Part shown: positions 18,090 to 26,648 of the stretch, one piece after another | Position numbering within the stretch: position 1 is the first letter of the stretch | Layout: each line of letters starts with the position of its first letter | Source: Labilibaculum filiforme | GTDB taxonomy: Bacteria > Bacteroidota > Bacteroidia > Bacteroidales > Marinifilaceae | Reading direction: 5' to 3' | Length of the DNA stretch: 64,000 nucleotides | NCBI RefSeq assembly: GCF_002843315.1 | Contig: NZ_MVDD01000004.1 | Coordinates: 248,001 to 312,000 of the forward strand | Made by a program: the position numbers and the translations under genes | The notes under the pieces: generated by a model | Told to the model about the DNA's origin: nothing | Seen by the model: only the letters and a program-made list of their open reading frames with translations | Databases searched by the model: none

Positions 18090-19577
18090 CTAAAAATACA
18101 TATTCATGGCAAATTCCAAGCCAAAATCAGGGTGTTCCGATAAATCAATAGTTGTGATTTTATGGAGAACCGTATTTATTTTATCATTAAACTCAGGATG
18201 AAGAACATGCAATACTGCTCCGGCTCCCGATGTATTTCCAACCGGAACAACAGGCACTTGTTCATCATGAGGTATTAATCCAATTTTTACGGCATTATCG
18301 GGATTCATATAATTTCCAAAACCTCCTGCCAAATAAACCGAATCGAGCTGACTAAAGTCAAGATTAGCCTCTTGCAGTAACAATTTTATCCCCGTAAAAA
18401 TAGCACTTTTAGCCAATTGCACTTCGCGAATATCCTGCGGACTAATGTAAACAGCCTCTTTATGTGCCGATTCACTTGCCTTTACTAACACGTAATCTTC
18501 ACTTAAGTTTCCTTCTGATTCAACAATTCCATTCTCCAGCAAATAGGCCATAATATCGATTAATCCGGAGCCACAAATTCCCACAGGAGCTTTGTCTCCA
18601 ATGGTATGATATCCTTTCTTATCGAAAGCGGATATTGCTCCATCAAAGGCGCCCATACCACAACTTATAGTAGCTCCTTCGAAAGCCGGACCTGCAGCTG
18701 TGGCACATGCATATATTTTTTCGGGTGTTACAACAGCCATTTCGCCATTGGTACCAATATCGAGAAACAAATAATTTTGAATATTTTCAGGCGGATTGAG
18801 CGAGGTTATACCTGCCACAATATCGGCACCCACAAAAGCCGATGCTGATGGAAGCAAATGGATCTTAATATCCTCATTAACTTTTATGCCCAAACTGGAA
18901 GCTGCTACTATTTTTGCATTGGTAAAAGGGGCAATAAAAGGAGCCAAAGCCATTGGCATTGGATCAACACCTGTTAACAAATGAAGCATACAAGTATTCG
19001 CCGCTACCGATATTTTACAGAGCGAAACAGAGCTATCTTTCGCTAAAAAAGCAAGAATATTATCATTAATGGCATCAACAATTAGTTTCTGTAAAGCGAA
19101 TAAACCTTCTTCTGCAGCGCAATGATTGATCCGCGTAATAACATCGGCACCATAACAGGTCTGCGGATTTTGTATCCCTTCAACATGATCAATATTACCC
19201 GATTGAAGATTCACCCAGTAAAACACAACACTTGTGGTTCCAATATCAATGGCTAAACCATAGTTATTTTCACTTTCTGCTAATGTGCTCTCTGAAGTAT
19301 TCATTTCATCATTAAGCATATGTGTACTTAATATCTTCGCCTCACCGGTATTGGGCAAATGAACTTCAAAATCATGCTCGGGATAATGCTGACATGCTAA
19401 TACAATGCCTTCTTCCTTTACATCCACCTTGCATTTACCACAAGTGCCTTTTCCACCACAATTGGCAGTAATTGGCATATTATGGTCTAACAAAATTTTC
19501 AACAAGCTTTCACCTGTCTTAAAGTTCTTTGTAAGCTTTTTCCCCTGATGCTGTATGTTGATAATTGGCATTAACAA
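18090..19577 (-). CDS. RACo/RamA-like reductive activator of corrinoid proteins (2Fe-2S plus ASKHA domain)
   Basis: 495 residues. An N-terminal plant-type ferredoxin domain has C40, C46, C49 and C62 in the spacing CX5CX2CX12C. It is followed by an ATPase-like ASKHA domain (YGLAIDIGTTSVVFY, LFLDIGTNGEMAV, VYLAGGFGNYMNPDNA). Proteins of this type use ATP to drive reduction of inactivated cob(II)alamin to the methyl-accepting cob(I) state in methyltransferase systems. It overlaps the preceding gene: that gene's TAA shares a base with the ATG of codon 3 (TAATG), so the start may be at 19571. The nearby corrinoid protein at 23435 is its likely partner. Confidence 0.9.
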   Translation of the reverse strand: MLMPIINIQHQGKKLTKNFKTGESLLKILLDHNMPITANCGGKGTCGKCKVDVKEEGIVLACQHYPEHDFEVHLPNTGEAKILSTHMLNDEMNTSESTLAESENNYGLAIDIGTTSVVFYWVNLQSGNIDHVEGIQNPQTCYGADVITRINHCAAEEGLFALQKLIVDAINDNILAFLAKDSSVSLCKISVAANTCMLHLLTGVDPMPMALAPFIAPFTNAKIVAASSLGIKVNEDIKIHLLPSASAFVGADIVAGITSLNPPENIQNYLFLDIGTNGEMAVVTPEKIYACATAAGPAFEGATISCGMGAFDGAISAFDKKGYHTIGDKAPVGICGSGLIDIMAYLLENGIVESEGNLSEDYVLVKASESAHKEAVYISPQDIREVQLAKSAIFTGIKLLLQEANLDFSQLDSVYLAGGFGNYMNPDNAVKIGLIPHDEQVPVVPVGNTSGAGAVLHVLHPEFNDKINTVLHKITTIDLSEHPDFGLEFAMNMYF

Positions 19578-20263
19578 TGATTTTTTGAGTTACGGTACAA
19601 ACAGTTAGTGCTATTGCATGATTGACATGCGTGCTTTATAAAACGAACTTTTTCGCCGATACCAATAAAACCACTAACCGACTTAACCGGCGTCATTAAG
19701 CAGGATTCATTCAACTTTATTCCACAAAAATTTTCTGGCAAAAAGGCAAACAAATCCTTCTGTTCCTTCACATCCCAATTCATATATCCAGGACTGTACC
19801 TATTGGTAATATTTACTCCTTTCGAAGTACATTCTGCTTCAATAATTGCTTGTAGTTTATCCATGGCCTTTTCAACCATTACAGAACCCAATAAATCAAT
19901 TAAATAGGCTTCCAAAATAAGACCTTGCGAATTCAATTCTTTTAGTCGGTCGCTTATCAATGGACCCGTAGTACATGTAAAAATAGCAATATGAGTACTG
20001 TTCGTAAACTTATTGGCAATTGATTTACCAACATTAAAGCAATGATCTCCAATATGTATTGTATTCTGATCAAGTTGGGCCGGCAAAATGGTATATCCAC
20101 CTTCAATCTGAGATAAAGAGAGTGTGGAGTCAATTTCCTCTTTCAAAAACCTTGAATACTCAGGCATGCTATCATCGATACGTGCCAATTCTTCAATAAG
20201 CTCAACAGATATTTCAAGATCCTTAAGCTGAAACGTAAAGTGTTTTGTTTTTAGATTATCCAC
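19571..20263 (-). CDS. MetH-activation-domain-like protein
   Basis: 230 residues, cytoplasmic. The segment RYSPGYMNWDVKEQKDLFAF, followed by NESCLMTPVKSVSGFIGIG, is the hallmark of the cobalamin-dependent methionine synthase reactivation domain (S-adenosylmethionine binding). Here it stands alone. A Cys-rich tail, CQSCNSTNC near 217-225, could hold a metal or cluster. Stand-alone versions usually accompany corrinoid methyltransferase clusters and are thought to help keep the corrinoid active. It is translationally coupled to the RACo-like gene downstream. Confidence 0.85.
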   Translation of the reverse strand: MDNLKTKHFTFQLKDLEISVELIEELARIDDSMPEYSRFLKEEIDSTLSLSQIEGGYTILPAQLDQNTIHIGDHCFNVGKSIANKFTNSTHIAIFTCTTGPLISDRLKELNSQGLILEAYLIDLLGSVMVEKAMDKLQAIIEAECTSKGVNITNRYSPGYMNWDVKEQKDLFAFLPENFCGIKLNESCLMTPVKSVSGFIGIGEKVRFIKHACQSCNSTNCLYRNSKNHC

Positions 20264-20289
20264 TTTTTATTTATTAGAGGTTAGCCATT

Positions 20290-20385
20290 AAGAAATTAAT
20301 AATGAACAATTAATAATTGCAAAACAAGCTGAATGTTAGTTAATTATAAATAATAAAATACGACAATACATTGCTCGTAGAACTT
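20290..20385 (+). repeat. Dispersed intergenic repeat, copy C
   Basis: A 96-base stretch from AGAAATTAATAATG to CTCGTAGAACTT, highly similar to copies A and B. It fills most of the 124-base gap between the CobW-like gene and the MetH-activation-like gene. Confidence 0.88.
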
Positions 20386-20387
20386 AC

Positions 20388-21311
20388 TTACAAAATGGCA
20401 CTGTTGCTAAATCTTTTAAATTTCTTTTTCAAATCTGTTATCTTCAAATTATAACCAAAAGCAATCAGTTCGCTTGGTCCTACATAATTTTTCAACAGTA
20501 CAAATTCTATGGAATCATAAACCGTATGTACCGACATTACACGTCCATCATCTAAATTCAAATAACCTTTAATACGTGGACATTGCAGGTGTAGGTCTTC
20601 AATAAAATCTCTGAATTGCTGTTCCGATAGTTTTTCATGTGTACGCAATACACACGCTTTCATATCCGGTCTTCCCTCCGATTCCTGCCCCATATATCGT
20701 TGAGCGGCCTTACTTTTCACTGTTTCCTTAACTGTAAGCGCTTCCCAATCTACCTTTCCATAACTTGTAGTAATTATTTCGGCATATGGATTCAACGTTT
20801 TTAACTCTGTATTGATATCTTTAAGATCGCCTTCAAATAAATCTGTTTTATTAATGATAAGCGTATCGGCTACCATGATTTGATGTTTAAACCGAACCAA
20901 TGAGCTTAATCCCCTAAAAAAGTTAGGCGCGTCAACCAAACTAATAATTTTATCTAAAGTAACAATATCTTTCAGTTGATCGGCTTGAAGCAATTCAATA
21001 ATGCTTATAGGATCGGCCAAACCTGAAGCTTCTAAAAAGATGATTTCTGGTTTATACTCCAAAATAAGCTGTTGCAGACTTTGCACAAAGGTATGCAGTT
21101 GACAAACGCAAAAAACAGAACCATTGTTAATTTCCACCAACTTAAAACCTTCATTTTTTTGCTTCAATTCCTTTCCATCAACACCAGATGGTGCAAATTC
21201 GTTTTGAATAACGGCTATTCTTTTTTTAGGTGATAATTCCTGTAACAAGTTACTTAACAAAGTGGTTTTTCCACTTCCCAAAAAGCCGGTTATTAAATTA
21301 AATGCTAGCAT
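20388..21311 (-). CDS. CobW/G3E-family GTPase
   Basis: 307 residues. G1 is GFLGSGKTTL (about 9-18), the switch region has EASGLADP and the G4 motif is NKTD. A NNGSVFCVCQL segment corresponds to the metal-binding CxCC region of the family but has only C-x-C. The C-terminal CobW_C domain is present. Family members are metallochaperones or help with cobalamin-related proteins; next to corrinoid activation genes, a role in supplying or repairing the corrinoid or its zinc enzyme is likely. The operon link is loose, since the gap on its 5' side is 540 bases. Confidence 0.88.
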   Translation of the reverse strand: MLAFNLITGFLGSGKTTLLSNLLQELSPKKRIAVIQNEFAPSGVDGKELKQKNEGFKLVEINNGSVFCVCQLHTFVQSLQQLILEYKPEIIFLEASGLADPISIIELLQADQLKDIVTLDKIISLVDAPNFFRGLSSLVRFKHQIMVADTLIINKTDLFEGDLKDINTELKTLNPYAEIITTSYGKVDWEALTVKETVKSKAAQRYMGQESEGRPDMKACVLRTHEKLSEQQFRDFIEDLHLQCPRIKGYLNLDDGRVMSVHTVYDSIEFVLLKNYVGPSELIAFGYNLKITDLKKKFKRFSNSAIL

Positions 21312-21851
21312 AATTGATCTAACTTTCTTAAAATATTTGTTGTGAAAACAATACTGTCCTATTTATTTTTTGTATTGGGCTTTCCGCCCAAACCCGACAT
21401 CATTTGTTCATTCAGTAAATGATTTCATTTGTATTCACGATTTCCGCTAAGCTCCAATTCTTGTCTTGAAACAAGAAACGAAGCAAAGAAGTTCAAGGCT
21501 ACTTTTTAAATGTATTTCTTATTTGCCTCAGTCTTAAGTGCGACTGGGTGATTTTCTCCCGAAAATGAATTTTGTTGTATTTGTAAAAACAAATACTTAC
21601 AAATTCTATATCGGGATCAACTTCCCAGTCTTTCTAAAGCCTTCGTTAAACAAAACACATTAAAAAAAATGCCATCTCCTAAGGCGCTCAAAACAACAGC
21701 CTCAACATCTTAATTTCGAGTCTAGTTTTCTTTATATCAAGATAATATACGATATTCTCACAAACGTTTAGAATGCTATTTTTGTAAAAACAACTAATCC
21801 TTAAACCCTTCAACAAAAATGTTGAAGGGTTTAATCGATTATTTCCAATAT
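21312..21851. other. 540-base intergenic region with several hairpins; possible dispersed element
   Basis: No open frame is supported. The region is less AT-rich than other gaps and holds a GTATTTGT/ACAAATAC hairpin (21577-21596), a TTGGGC/GCCCAA hairpin (21375-21391), nested inverted matches around CAAATGATG, and a terminator at 21803. The pattern reminds me of intergenic repeat families common in related genomes, but no second copy is present in this window. Confidence 0.4.
21803..21832 (-). terminator. Terminator of the methyltransferase genes
   Basis: AAACCCTTCAAC at 21803-21814 and GTTGAAGGGTTT at 21821-21832 form a perfect twelve-base-pair stem just after the stop at 21852. The minus-strand T-run is weak. 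Confidence 0.7.
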
Positions 21852-23210
21852 TTATTTTTTATCAGCCAAGTAAGATTCAATCTTAGCTTCAATTTCGCTA
21901 AGTGGTGGAATTTGAGAAGCAAACTCTACATTTCCATCTATTACAATAGTTGGAATAGCGCGAACTCCTAAAGTTGCCATCATTTGAACACCTTCTTTTT
22001 CTTTGATGCTGTGCTCTTTATAAATTACTTTATCGCCAAACTTCTCCGATGCACGAACCACTGCATTGTACATGTACTGACAAGGTGCACAAGATAATGA
22101 ATCTAAAGTAACTACATCAATAACTACCTTATCGTCACGCCAATGGCTCACTAAATCAAGCTTTTCTATTTCGCCAACAGTTGCTTCCGATGCGCGCAAT
22201 TCTCCTTGAAGAATCTCATCGTGCACTAACTCGCCAACCGCCTGAAGATTTTTAACAGGAGTTGCCATCGCTAGGTCACAACCCGGAGCCAAAATAAATC
22301 CTTTCTTACCTCCAATATCCATACATTCCAATGCATCGCGACGTGATGCTTCCTCATCTCCCATCAATAAAACAAGAGTAAGTTTCATATTACCACCAAA
22401 ACTTATATTGTGCTTTAAGGCGATATCACGAACAAAATCCAAAGGAATATTCTCGTCAATGGAAATATTGTCTGGTTTCGTCTGACACATCTCCTCGATA
22501 TTTTGCTGTGCATTACCACATACAAAGAAGGAACTAAGTGCATCCGCTTCACGAATAAATTCGTTGATTTCAGTCACATAAGGCTTCACAAATGTTTCAA
22601 AACTCATCGGATCAATCTGACTGGTCATTGGATCTACAATTGCAATCACATCAGCTCCGGCTTCAATATAGTTGCTCGACATCATCAAGGCAACATCGGT
22701 TGCAAAACGCATGATTTTATGTGTTCCTTCCGGATCCATCATCATATCCATAAAGATATCGGTTCCCAACAAATGAAGAGCTAATGTAAAAGGTCCGGTA
22801 ATTAATCCGTAAAGAGCCATATCTGGATGTTGCTCGCGCAAACGCTGAGTAGCTTCCATTACCATTGGAATACGAGCACTGCAAGGGCAAGGTACCTTCA
22901 TATCCTCGAGCTTTACACCTTCTTTTAATGGATGCGATATTACTGCCGGTGGGTTATCATCAGCCCAAGCCAATTTACAGCCTAAAGCTTCCGCTTCTAT
23001 TTGTAAATCGAAAGCAACTGGTATTCCATCCGGATTGTATAATTCAATGGCTTTATTAACACCAGCGACTATATTATCGGCAGATTTTAGATATTCTGTT
23101 GCAGTCATATTAAGCAATTCGCCAGCATGTGCTCCAACAAAAGGCACCCATGGAATACGCTCCACTTCTTCGAGACGCATTGCTTTTTTTATTAATTCTA
23201 ATCCTTTCAT
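21852..23210 (-). CDS. MtaA/CmuA-like (URO-D family) corrinoid methyltransferase fused to a thioredoxin-like domain
   Basis: 452 residues. Residues 1-355 match the uroporphyrinogen-decarboxylase-like methyltransferases that move methyl groups between a corrinoid protein and a thiol or other acceptor: YNPDGIPVAFDLQIEAEALGC, TGPFTLALHLLG, and APGC with a zinc-type Cys. The expected His-x-Cys zinc motif reads F-V-C-G-N here, so the His is replaced by Phe. From about 362 onward is a complete small thioredoxin-like domain with C374-A-P-C377 and a RAIPT cis-proline motif. The last small frame before it ends with a TGA that overlaps its ATG. It follows the corrinoid gene, its likely methyl donor or acceptor. 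Confidence 0.88.
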   Translation of the reverse strand: MKGLELIKKAMRLEEVERIPWVPFVGAHAGELLNMTATEYLKSADNIVAGVNKAIELYNPDGIPVAFDLQIEAEALGCKLAWADDNPPAVISHPLKEGVKLEDMKVPCPCSARIPMVMEATQRLREQHPDMALYGLITGPFTLALHLLGTDIFMDMMMDPEGTHKIMRFATDVALMMSSNYIEAGADVIAIVDPMTSQIDPMSFETFVKPYVTEINEFIREADALSSFFVCGNAQQNIEEMCQTKPDNISIDENIPLDFVRDIALKHNISFGGNMKLTLVLLMGDEEASRRDALECMDIGGKKGFILAPGCDLAMATPVKNLQAVGELVHDEILQGELRASEATVGEIEKLDLVSHWRDDKVVIDVVTLDSLSCAPCQYMYNAVVRASEKFGDKVIYKEHSIKEKEGVQMMATLGVRAIPTIVIDGNVEFASQIPPLSEIEAKIESYLADKK

Positions 23211-23293
23211 ATGATTATAATTTCAAGTTTTTGCCATATGGAACTTACCATGCTGGGATAATCATCTCCCTGTGTGTAGAAAGCTTTATACAT
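23207..23293 (-). CDS. Possible 28-residue leader peptide, coupled to the methyltransferase gene
   Basis: The frame starts ATG at 23293 and reads MYKAFYTQGDDYPSM, then a short tail ending in LEIIII. Its TGA at 23209-23207 overlaps the ATG of the methyltransferase gene (ATGA). An identical frame lies in the second repeat unit. It may be a leader peptide or just a remnant of a lost gene. I know no homologue. Confidence 0.35.
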   Translation of the reverse strand: MYKAFYTQGDDYPSMVSSIWQKLEIIII

Positions 23294-23300
23294 GGACGTT

Positions 23301-23387
23301 TCATATGATTATAATTTCAAGTTTTTGCCATATGGAACTTACCATGCTGGGATAATCATCTCCCTGTGTGTAGAAAGCTTTATACAT
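23301..23387 (-). CDS. Second copy of the possible 28-residue leader peptide
   Basis: Identical to the frame at 23207-23293, carried by the other unit of the tandem duplication. Its TGA overlaps an ATG of a frame that soon ends. Confidence 0.3.
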   Translation of the reverse strand: MYKAFYTQGDDYPSMVSSIWQKLEIIII

Positions 23388-23434
23388 GGACGTTTCATCT
23401 TAATATCCTTATCGATTTCAGCGTTTATTTTAGA

Positions 23435-24103
23435 TTACGCTACCGTTCTATTTAAAAACTCAACTGTACCCTGCGGGTCCGGACTGTAATTATCCGCACC
23501 AATTCTTTCACAAAATTCTTGGTTAACCGGAGCTCCACCAACACAAACCGTAGTGTTTTTATTGTGCTTTTTAATAGCTATAGTAATCTTTTCCATGTTA
23601 TTCATTGTAGTAGTCAGTAAAGCAGATAAACCAATTACCGCTTTCGGATTTTTCTCTGCCGCTTCGATAAACACTTCTGCTTTAACATTAGTTCCAAGAT
23701 CAATTACCTCGTAACCATTACCTTCTACCATCATAGAAACCAAATTCTTTCCAATATCGTGTAAATCTCCTTCTACAGTACCAATAATAAACGTACCTTT
23801 TTGAGACCCTGGGTTATTGGCAAAGTGTGGTTTCAATTGAATCATCGCAGCATCCATAGCTTTGGCTGACATTAATACCTGAGGTACAAACACTTTGTTT
23901 TCACGAAATTTGACACCTACTCTTTCCATCCCTACAATCAGTGCTTTCTGAAGAATATCGTCTGCAGACACACCTTGATCAAGCAATTGCCCTGTAAGTT
24001 CACCAGCACCTTCCTGATCTTTCATATTAGGTGGATATGGTGATTGTTTGTTTATTTTACCAAACTCGATGCAATATGCCAATTGTTCAAATAACTTTTC
24101 CAT
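23435..24103 (-). CDS. Corrinoid (methyl-carrier) protein, MtaC/MtbC type
   Basis: 222 residues, the usual length. A helical cap domain (about 1-90) precedes the cobalamin-binding Rossmann domain with the base-off signature D-L-H-D-I-G in GTVEGDLHDIGKNLV, the SALLTTTM motif and the GGAPV motif. The His provides the lower ligand to cobalt. It carries the methyl group between the two URO-D-family methyltransferases beside it. It lies 164 bases after the upstream URO-D-like gene, so it may have its own promoter, but I could not identify one. Confidence 0.94.
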   Translation of the reverse strand: MEKLFEQLAYCIEFGKINKQSPYPPNMKDQEGAGELTGQLLDQGVSADDILQKALIVGMERVGVKFRENKVFVPQVLMSAKAMDAAMIQLKPHFANNPGSQKGTFIIGTVEGDLHDIGKNLVSMMVEGNGYEVIDLGTNVKAEVFIEAAEKNPKAVIGLSALLTTTMNNMEKITIAIKKHNKNTTVCVGGAPVNQEFCERIGADNYSPDPQGTVEFLNRTVA

Positions 24104-24267
24104 TTTCCTTTAATTTTATAGACTCCAATACTTTTTTTTAAAAGTACTTTCAATCCCATTCATTATTTAATACAATTATGTCCAACTTTTAAACAAAACC
24201 GACTAGTTTGTTTTTTAATACCTAATTTTCGGTCTGTTAAGGATATAAATTTGATATATTTACGTCA

Positions 24268-25281
24268 TTACCGTTTTTGAGCAAGAATCAAATCAATAAA
24301 CGCAACAATGTTCTCAATTGGAGTATCTCCCTCGGTAGCATGCGACGGACAGAAAATATATCCCCCATCCTTACCTAGCTCTAATAAGTGTTTTGTTTCC
24401 TTTTGTACATCTTCCACAGAACCATAAGGCAAGGTTTTTTGAGTTGAAAGACCTCCATGGAAGGTTACTTTTCCTTTGTAGGTATTCATCAATTCATCTA
24501 CATCAAGCACCTCGGGTTGAAACGGATTAATACTATTAACACCAGCTTCGATTAATTCAGGAATAATCTCGGCGATATCACCACAAGAGTGAATTAACTG
24601 GTATTTTCCGAAAGACTTGGTATTGGCATACATGCGTTTTAATTCTGGATATAAGAACTCCATCCATACCTCTTTACCCATCAATAATTTTTTCTGTGCA
24701 CCCCAATCATCCCCAAAGTAAATACCATCTACTTCTGGATATCGTTCACATACATTTTTAATAACGGCAATATTGAAATCAGCAATCTTGCGCAAGGTAT
24801 CCTTCACAAAATCAGGATACATCATAAAGTCCATAAAGGCATTTTCCATGCCACGAAGACACCAGTAACGCTCAAATAAGCTAAATCCGATACTGTATAA
24901 AACGAACTTATCTTTGTTCGCTGCAATCTTTTCTTCAATTCCTGCATACAAGATAGGATTCTCAGGATCTGGAAATTCATAACCTTCCAATGTTGGTTCT
25001 GGAAGCACAAGTCCCTCTACATTCCCTATATCCTTTTCCAGAGACATATCCCAAACCGTACCAAAAATATCTATTTTACGATCTTTGCCTATATCTGTTT
25101 TAAAACCACTCGACTGTCCAAGCTTAATAAAGTGATTCCCTACCAATTCTTCCACATCAACATCTTCACCATAGTGCTTTTTCATTTTTTCAAGCGCCTC
25201 GATAGTAAATTTGCAATCCCATGGTACATAAGGAGGTTTTTTACCATCCAATACCATTTTTATAACTTCTTTCTTTGTCAT
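24268..25281 (-). CDS. URO-D-family corrinoid methyltransferase (substrate-side candidate)
   Basis: 337 residues of the uroporphyrinogen-decarboxylase-like fold. The zinc-type motif HSCGD is intact (about 238-242), with a later Cys/His pair in FCPSHAT. It lacks the decarboxylase arginine signature, so it is a methyltransferase-type member. Its divergent sequence and its place directly after the kinase gene (12 bases) suggest it takes the methyl group from the growth substrate and gives it to the corrinoid protein. The substrate is not known. Confidence 0.85.
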   Translation of the reverse strand: MTKKEVIKMVLDGKKPPYVPWDCKFTIEALEKMKKHYGEDVDVEELVGNHFIKLGQSSGFKTDIGKDRKIDIFGTVWDMSLEKDIGNVEGLVLPEPTLEGYEFPDPENPILYAGIEEKIAANKDKFVLYSIGFSLFERYWCLRGMENAFMDFMMYPDFVKDTLRKIADFNIAVIKNVCERYPEVDGIYFGDDWGAQKKLLMGKEVWMEFLYPELKRMYANTKSFGKYQLIHSCGDIAEIIPELIEAGVNSINPFQPEVLDVDELMNTYKGKVTFHGGLSTQKTLPYGSVEDVQKETKHLLELGKDGGYIFCPSHATEGDTPIENIVAFIDLILAQKR

Positions 25282-25293
25282 TACAATATTTTG

Positions 25294-26469
25294 TTAGTTT
25301 TCTAATACTTCTTGTGCACAAGGTTCAATGTGAGTGCCGGTAGCTGTTTTAACCCCATAAATAATGCACTCGATACCTGTTAATTCTTTGTAAGTATTGA
25401 ACACCCCTTTTTTAAATTCCTCTAATTTGTCTTTGTAAACAAGGGATACCATACAACCTCCAAAACCAGCACCCGCTTGGCGTGATGCTACAACACCAGG
25501 AGCTGTTGACATTGCTGTATACATTTGTCCCATAGTATCGTTTGCAATCTCGAACAAATCTCTGGCACCTTCGAAAGAACGATTGAAAACATCCTTCAAC
25601 AAAGGGTAATCTCCATTTGTTAAGGCTTCTTCCAATTCATGTGTACGATCGTTTTCTTCAATAATAAACTGAGCACGCTTAGCAGCACCTTCTGATAACA
25701 CTCCTTTATTAGCATGAAAAAACTCGATGCTTACATCTCTTAAGTGAGTAATACTTTTGTCAATTTTAGCAAACTCGGCTACTGCCTCTTCACATTGAGC
25801 ACGGCGATTATCATACTCCGATCCATGCAATGTACGTGGCTTATTTGTATTACAAATAGCAACCATTAAATCGTTTGGCCAACTCACTTGTGTGTGTGTT
25901 AACTCACGGCAATCCAACTTAATAGCCTTATGTCTCTCTCCAAAAATAACTGAATACTGATCCAAAATACCACAGTTTACACCTACATAAACATTTTCGG
26001 CACGCTGACTTAACAAAGCCATGTTCTTTTTGTCTATATCAAAACCAGAAACATGAGCTAACATAGCCATCACTGTTGCTTCCAGAGCTGCAGAACTTGA
26101 TAAACCAGAACCTACAGGAATGGTACTGCAAAATGCACCTTTAAAGGCTTTTAATACATGGCCTTCATCTATAAGAACTTTTGCGACTGCACTTACATAC
26201 TTTCCCCAATCGTCTCCTTCCACCATTTCTCCGGTTTTGGTATCGATTTTTATTGTTGTATTAAAGTCGCACGAATACAACTCTACAACACCGGTTTCAT
26301 TGGGTGTAAAAGCACACTCTATTTCCAAATTAATTGGCATGGTAACCACATAGCCATGGTTATAATCGGTATGACTTCCCATTAAATCAACTCGTCCTGG
26401 AGAATAGGCTAAATACTTAGGTTTTGCTTCGTAAAGCTCATTAAACTTACTTTGTAAATCACATTTCAT
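25294..26469 (-). CDS. Galactokinase-like GHMP sugar kinase with altered sugar motif
   Basis: 391 residues, normal galactokinase length. Present are the PGRVDLMG start motif (24-31), the ATP loop VGSGLSSSAALE, the catalytic region VNCGILDQY and the C-terminal GAGFGGCMVSL motif. The galactokinase sugar motif G-E-H-T-D-Y reads G-S32-H33-T-D35-Y here. In known galactokinases that Glu contacts the sugar near C6, so this enzyme may act on another or a modified galactose-like sugar. It is the first gene after a divergent AraC-type regulator and is co-directional with the methyltransferase genes. I leave the symbol blank because substrate identity is doubtful. Confidence 0.85.
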   Translation of the reverse strand: MKCDLQSKFNELYEAKPKYLAYSPGRVDLMGSHTDYNHGYVVTMPINLEIECAFTPNETGVVELYSCDFNTTIKIDTKTGEMVEGDDWGKYVSAVAKVLIDEGHVLKAFKGAFCSTIPVGSGLSSSAALEATVMAMLAHVSGFDIDKKNMALLSQRAENVYVGVNCGILDQYSVIFGERHKAIKLDCRELTHTQVSWPNDLMVAICNTNKPRTLHGSEYDNRRAQCEEAVAEFAKIDKSITHLRDVSIEFFHANKGVLSEGAAKRAQFIIEENDRTHELEEALTNGDYPLLKDVFNRSFEGARDLFEIANDTMGQMYTAMSTAPGVVASRQAGAGFGGCMVSLVYKDKLEEFKKGVFNTYKELTGIECIIYGVKTATGTHIEPCAQEVLEN

Positions 26470-26607
26470 TATTTGAGTCTTTTAATTAGTTTGTTATGCT
26501 AAGGTCCATCTTAATTATTATTAGTGATTGACCTTATGGATTTTGATTGGTACAATAGTAAAGGATACTTAACACTTATTTTTTCAAATAATTGCCAAGT
26601 ATTTAGT

Positions 26608-26615
26608 TATATTTG
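26608..26615 (+). promoter_or_regulatory. Bacteroidota -7 promoter box for the AraC-type gene
   Basis: TATATTTG fits the TAnnTTTG consensus and lies 33 bases before the ATG at 26649. It places the transcription start near 26622, which excludes the TTG at 26613 as a start codon. No clear -33 box at 19-21 bases. Confidence 0.45.
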
Positions 26616-26648
26616 CACGCATGGGCAAACAAGGCAAATAAACACACT

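Larger units (their letters stand above)
23205..23398. repeat. Perfect 94-base tandem duplication
   Basis: Unit 1 is 23205-23298 and unit 2 is 23299-23392. They are identical as far as I can read, and a six-base start of a third (TTTCAT) ends the block. It lies between the corrinoid-protein gene and the methyltransferase-thioredoxin gene. Identity of the two units implies a recent event or an assembly artefact. Confidence 0.93.

Noticed and set aside
23205-23398. Possible CRISPR or repeat array
   Set aside because: There are only two directly adjoining identical units of 94 bases with no spacers, so it is a tandem duplication.
23292-23489. Plus-strand frame of 65 codons across the tandem duplication
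   Set aside because: It arises from the non-coding duplicated block and antisense of the corrinoid gene and has no protein features.
23399-24267. Cobalamin riboswitch upstream of the corrinoid genes
   Set aside because: I looked for the B12-box-like conserved core on the minus strand and saw none; a covariance search would be needed to be sure.
26613-26648. TTG start of the AraC-type regulator
   Set aside because: It overlaps the likely -7 promoter box at 26608-26615, and the ATG at 26649 gives the usual family N-terminus.
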